A DNA stretch of 42,627 nt. It comes from Magnetovibrio sp. (lineage in GTDB: Bacteria > Pseudomonadota > Alphaproteobacteria > Rhodospirillales > Magnetovibrionaceae). Of the stretch, positions 41,700 to 42,627 are shown one piece after another; position 1 is the stretch's first letter; each line of letters begins with the position of its first letter. The notes beneath the pieces are model-generated. The model made no database searches. It saw only the letters and a program-made list of their open reading frames with translations, and was not told where the DNA came from. The position numbers and the translations under genes were made by a program. The stretch lies in the NCBI GenBank assembly GCA_026196495.1, contig JAPHSY010000006.1, positions 1 through 42,627 of the forward strand, written 5' to 3'.

Positions 41700-42614
41700 A
41701 TGGACATTTATGCCCTCAAACAGGGCTTTCTCGGACATTGCCGCAGCAAAGGGCTATCGGCACATTCTTTAAAAGCATATCGCCAGGATCTCAATGATTT
41801 TAGCTTTTGGTTGGAACGTAACAATCGTGCAGAACCATTTACCAAAGAGGCGGTAACCGATTGGGTTCTGTCACTGCAAGACCGCGCCATGGCTCAGGCC
41901 AGTATCAAACGTCGCGTGGCCTGTCTTAAGGTCATGTGTCGCTGGCTTGAAGATGAAGAGGTGATTGAGGCTTCACCATTTCATCGCATGCGGCTCAGCA
42001 TCCGTTTGCCAAGACGTCTTCCGAAGAATCTTAAGCGCAATGAATTGCAAGCCTTGTATCAAGCGGCACGGCAACTTCCAGACTTACCGTCAAAACGCAT
42101 GACCCGCCTGACACTGCACCTCGCAATGGAATTGATGTTCACCACGGGCGTTCGTGTTGGCGAACTCTGCAACATTCGCGTTGACGATATTGACTTCAGC
42201 GAAGGCAGCATCGCCATTCGGGGTAAAGGCAACCGCGAGCGCCGGGTGTATTTTGTTGATGAAGAAATGAATAATTTTGTTCAAAGCTATTTGAAAGAAC
42301 GCAAACGCATTGGCACGCCGTCAGCTTTGTTACTTGTTAATCATTGGGGCGGCCCTGTAAGCCCCGACTACATTCGCCGACACCTTAAAACCTTAGCCCA
42401 AGAAGCGGGGATCGAGCGACCCGTGACACCACATATGCTGCGCCACAGTGCCGCAACGGAGTTGTTGGAAAATGGCGTTGATATCCGTTTTGTCCAAAAA
42501 CTGCTTGGCCACAGCTCAATATCTACAACTGAAATCTATACCCATGTTTCAGATTCCAGCCTCCGCTCAGCCGTGAAAAACGCCAATACAAGAAAGGGGG
42601 TGTTTGACGGATAA
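41700..42614 (+). CDS. Tyrosine recombinase / integrase, XerC/XerD-like
   Basis: A complete 304-residue site-specific recombinase. The N-terminal SAM-like domain spans about 1-90 (LSAHSLKAYRQDLNDFSFWL), the catalytic domain about 105-290. All catalytic residues are present: Arg152 (TGVRVGEL), Lys176 (GKGNRERRV), His245 and Arg248 (HMLRHSAATELL), His271 (LGHSSISTTEIY) and Tyr280. The protein has the short XerC/D length without the arm-binding domain of phage integrases. It could be XerC/D, or an orphan XerD-like recombinase as found near islands; no attachment site is visible, and the following sequence lies outside the window. Confidence 0.85.
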   Translation: MDIYALKQGFLGHCRSKGLSAHSLKAYRQDLNDFSFWLERNNRAEPFTKEAVTDWVLSLQDRAMAQASIKRRVACLKVMCRWLEDEEVIEASPFHRMRLSIRLPRRLPKNLKRNELQALYQAARQLPDLPSKRMTRLTLHLAMELMFTTGVRVGELCNIRVDDIDFSEGSIAIRGKGNRERRVYFVDEEMNNFVQSYLKERKRIGTPSALLLVNHWGGPVSPDYIRRHLKTLAQEAGIERPVTPHMLRHSAATELLENGVDIRFVQKLLGHSSISTTEIYTHVSDSSLRSAVKNANTRKGVFDG

Positions 42615-42627
42615 CTCAAAATTATGA

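Overview
The window is a stretch of ordinary alphaproteobacterial chromosome, most like the Rhodospirillales (Magnetovibrio or Thalassospira-type marine spirilla). This is inferred from gene content: PhaR/PhaA/PhaB, a class II ribonucleotide reductase with a C-terminal cysteine cluster, a DUF2125 protein, MetX-MetW, a zinc-ribbon gene divergent from ftsEX, and a CtrA-type site. GC content looks moderate (not counted). There are 47 protein genes and no rRNA, tRNA, CRISPR array or insertion sequence that I can see. The window cuts the first gene (EttA-like) at its 5' end. The last gene, a tyrosine recombinase, is complete.

Layout. 1-2.5 kb: EttA-type ABC-F end, a CheY-like receiver with a CtrA-type upstream site, and phaR. 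2.7-4.7 kb: phaA-phaB, facing phaR across a TGC-rich operator-like region. 4.8-8.7 kb: a cyclic-nucleotide-domain diguanylate cyclase, an FMN reductase and a TPR-sulfotransferase. 8.7-10.5 kb: gloB-gst-cupin operon (glutathione-dependent detoxification). 10.6-13.7 kb: a methyltransferase facing metX-metW-nucleoside deoxyribosyltransferase. 13.8-16.7 kb: chorismate mutase-hisC-tyrA (aromatic amino acids). 16.7-18.5 kb: DUF2125 protein and chaC. 18.6-19.2 kb: a small HTH-like gene and a gene-poor stretch with a possible small RNA. 19.2-22 kb: nrdJ with a 393-base upstream region holding two DnaA-box-like sites. 22-26.3 kb: ftsE-ftsX-ydcF-plsC, divergent from a zinc-ribbon membrane protein.

26.3-31.5 kb: a secreted protein, YaiI, a truncated hemoglobin behind a perfect FNR-type box, arsC-mscS, two very small genes, recX and an ABC-2 permease. 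31.5-35.6 kb: an unknown secreted protein and argD-argF-hslO, preceded by a leader containing an intrinsic terminator. 35.7-42.6 kb: a lipoprotein, GNAT, a nickel/cobalt transporter, trkH, folE, apaG, a radical SAM protein and a tyrosine recombinase.

I found no clearly new defence, mobile or biosynthetic system. The points most worth a second look are regulatory: the FNR box at the hemoglobin, the CtrA-type site at the receiver, the argD leader terminator, the hairpin over the mscS ribosome binding site, the DnaA boxes at nrdJ, the possible small RNA near 19.0 kb, and the chorismate mutase whose C-terminal part resembles a decayed prephenate dehydratase-ACT protein.
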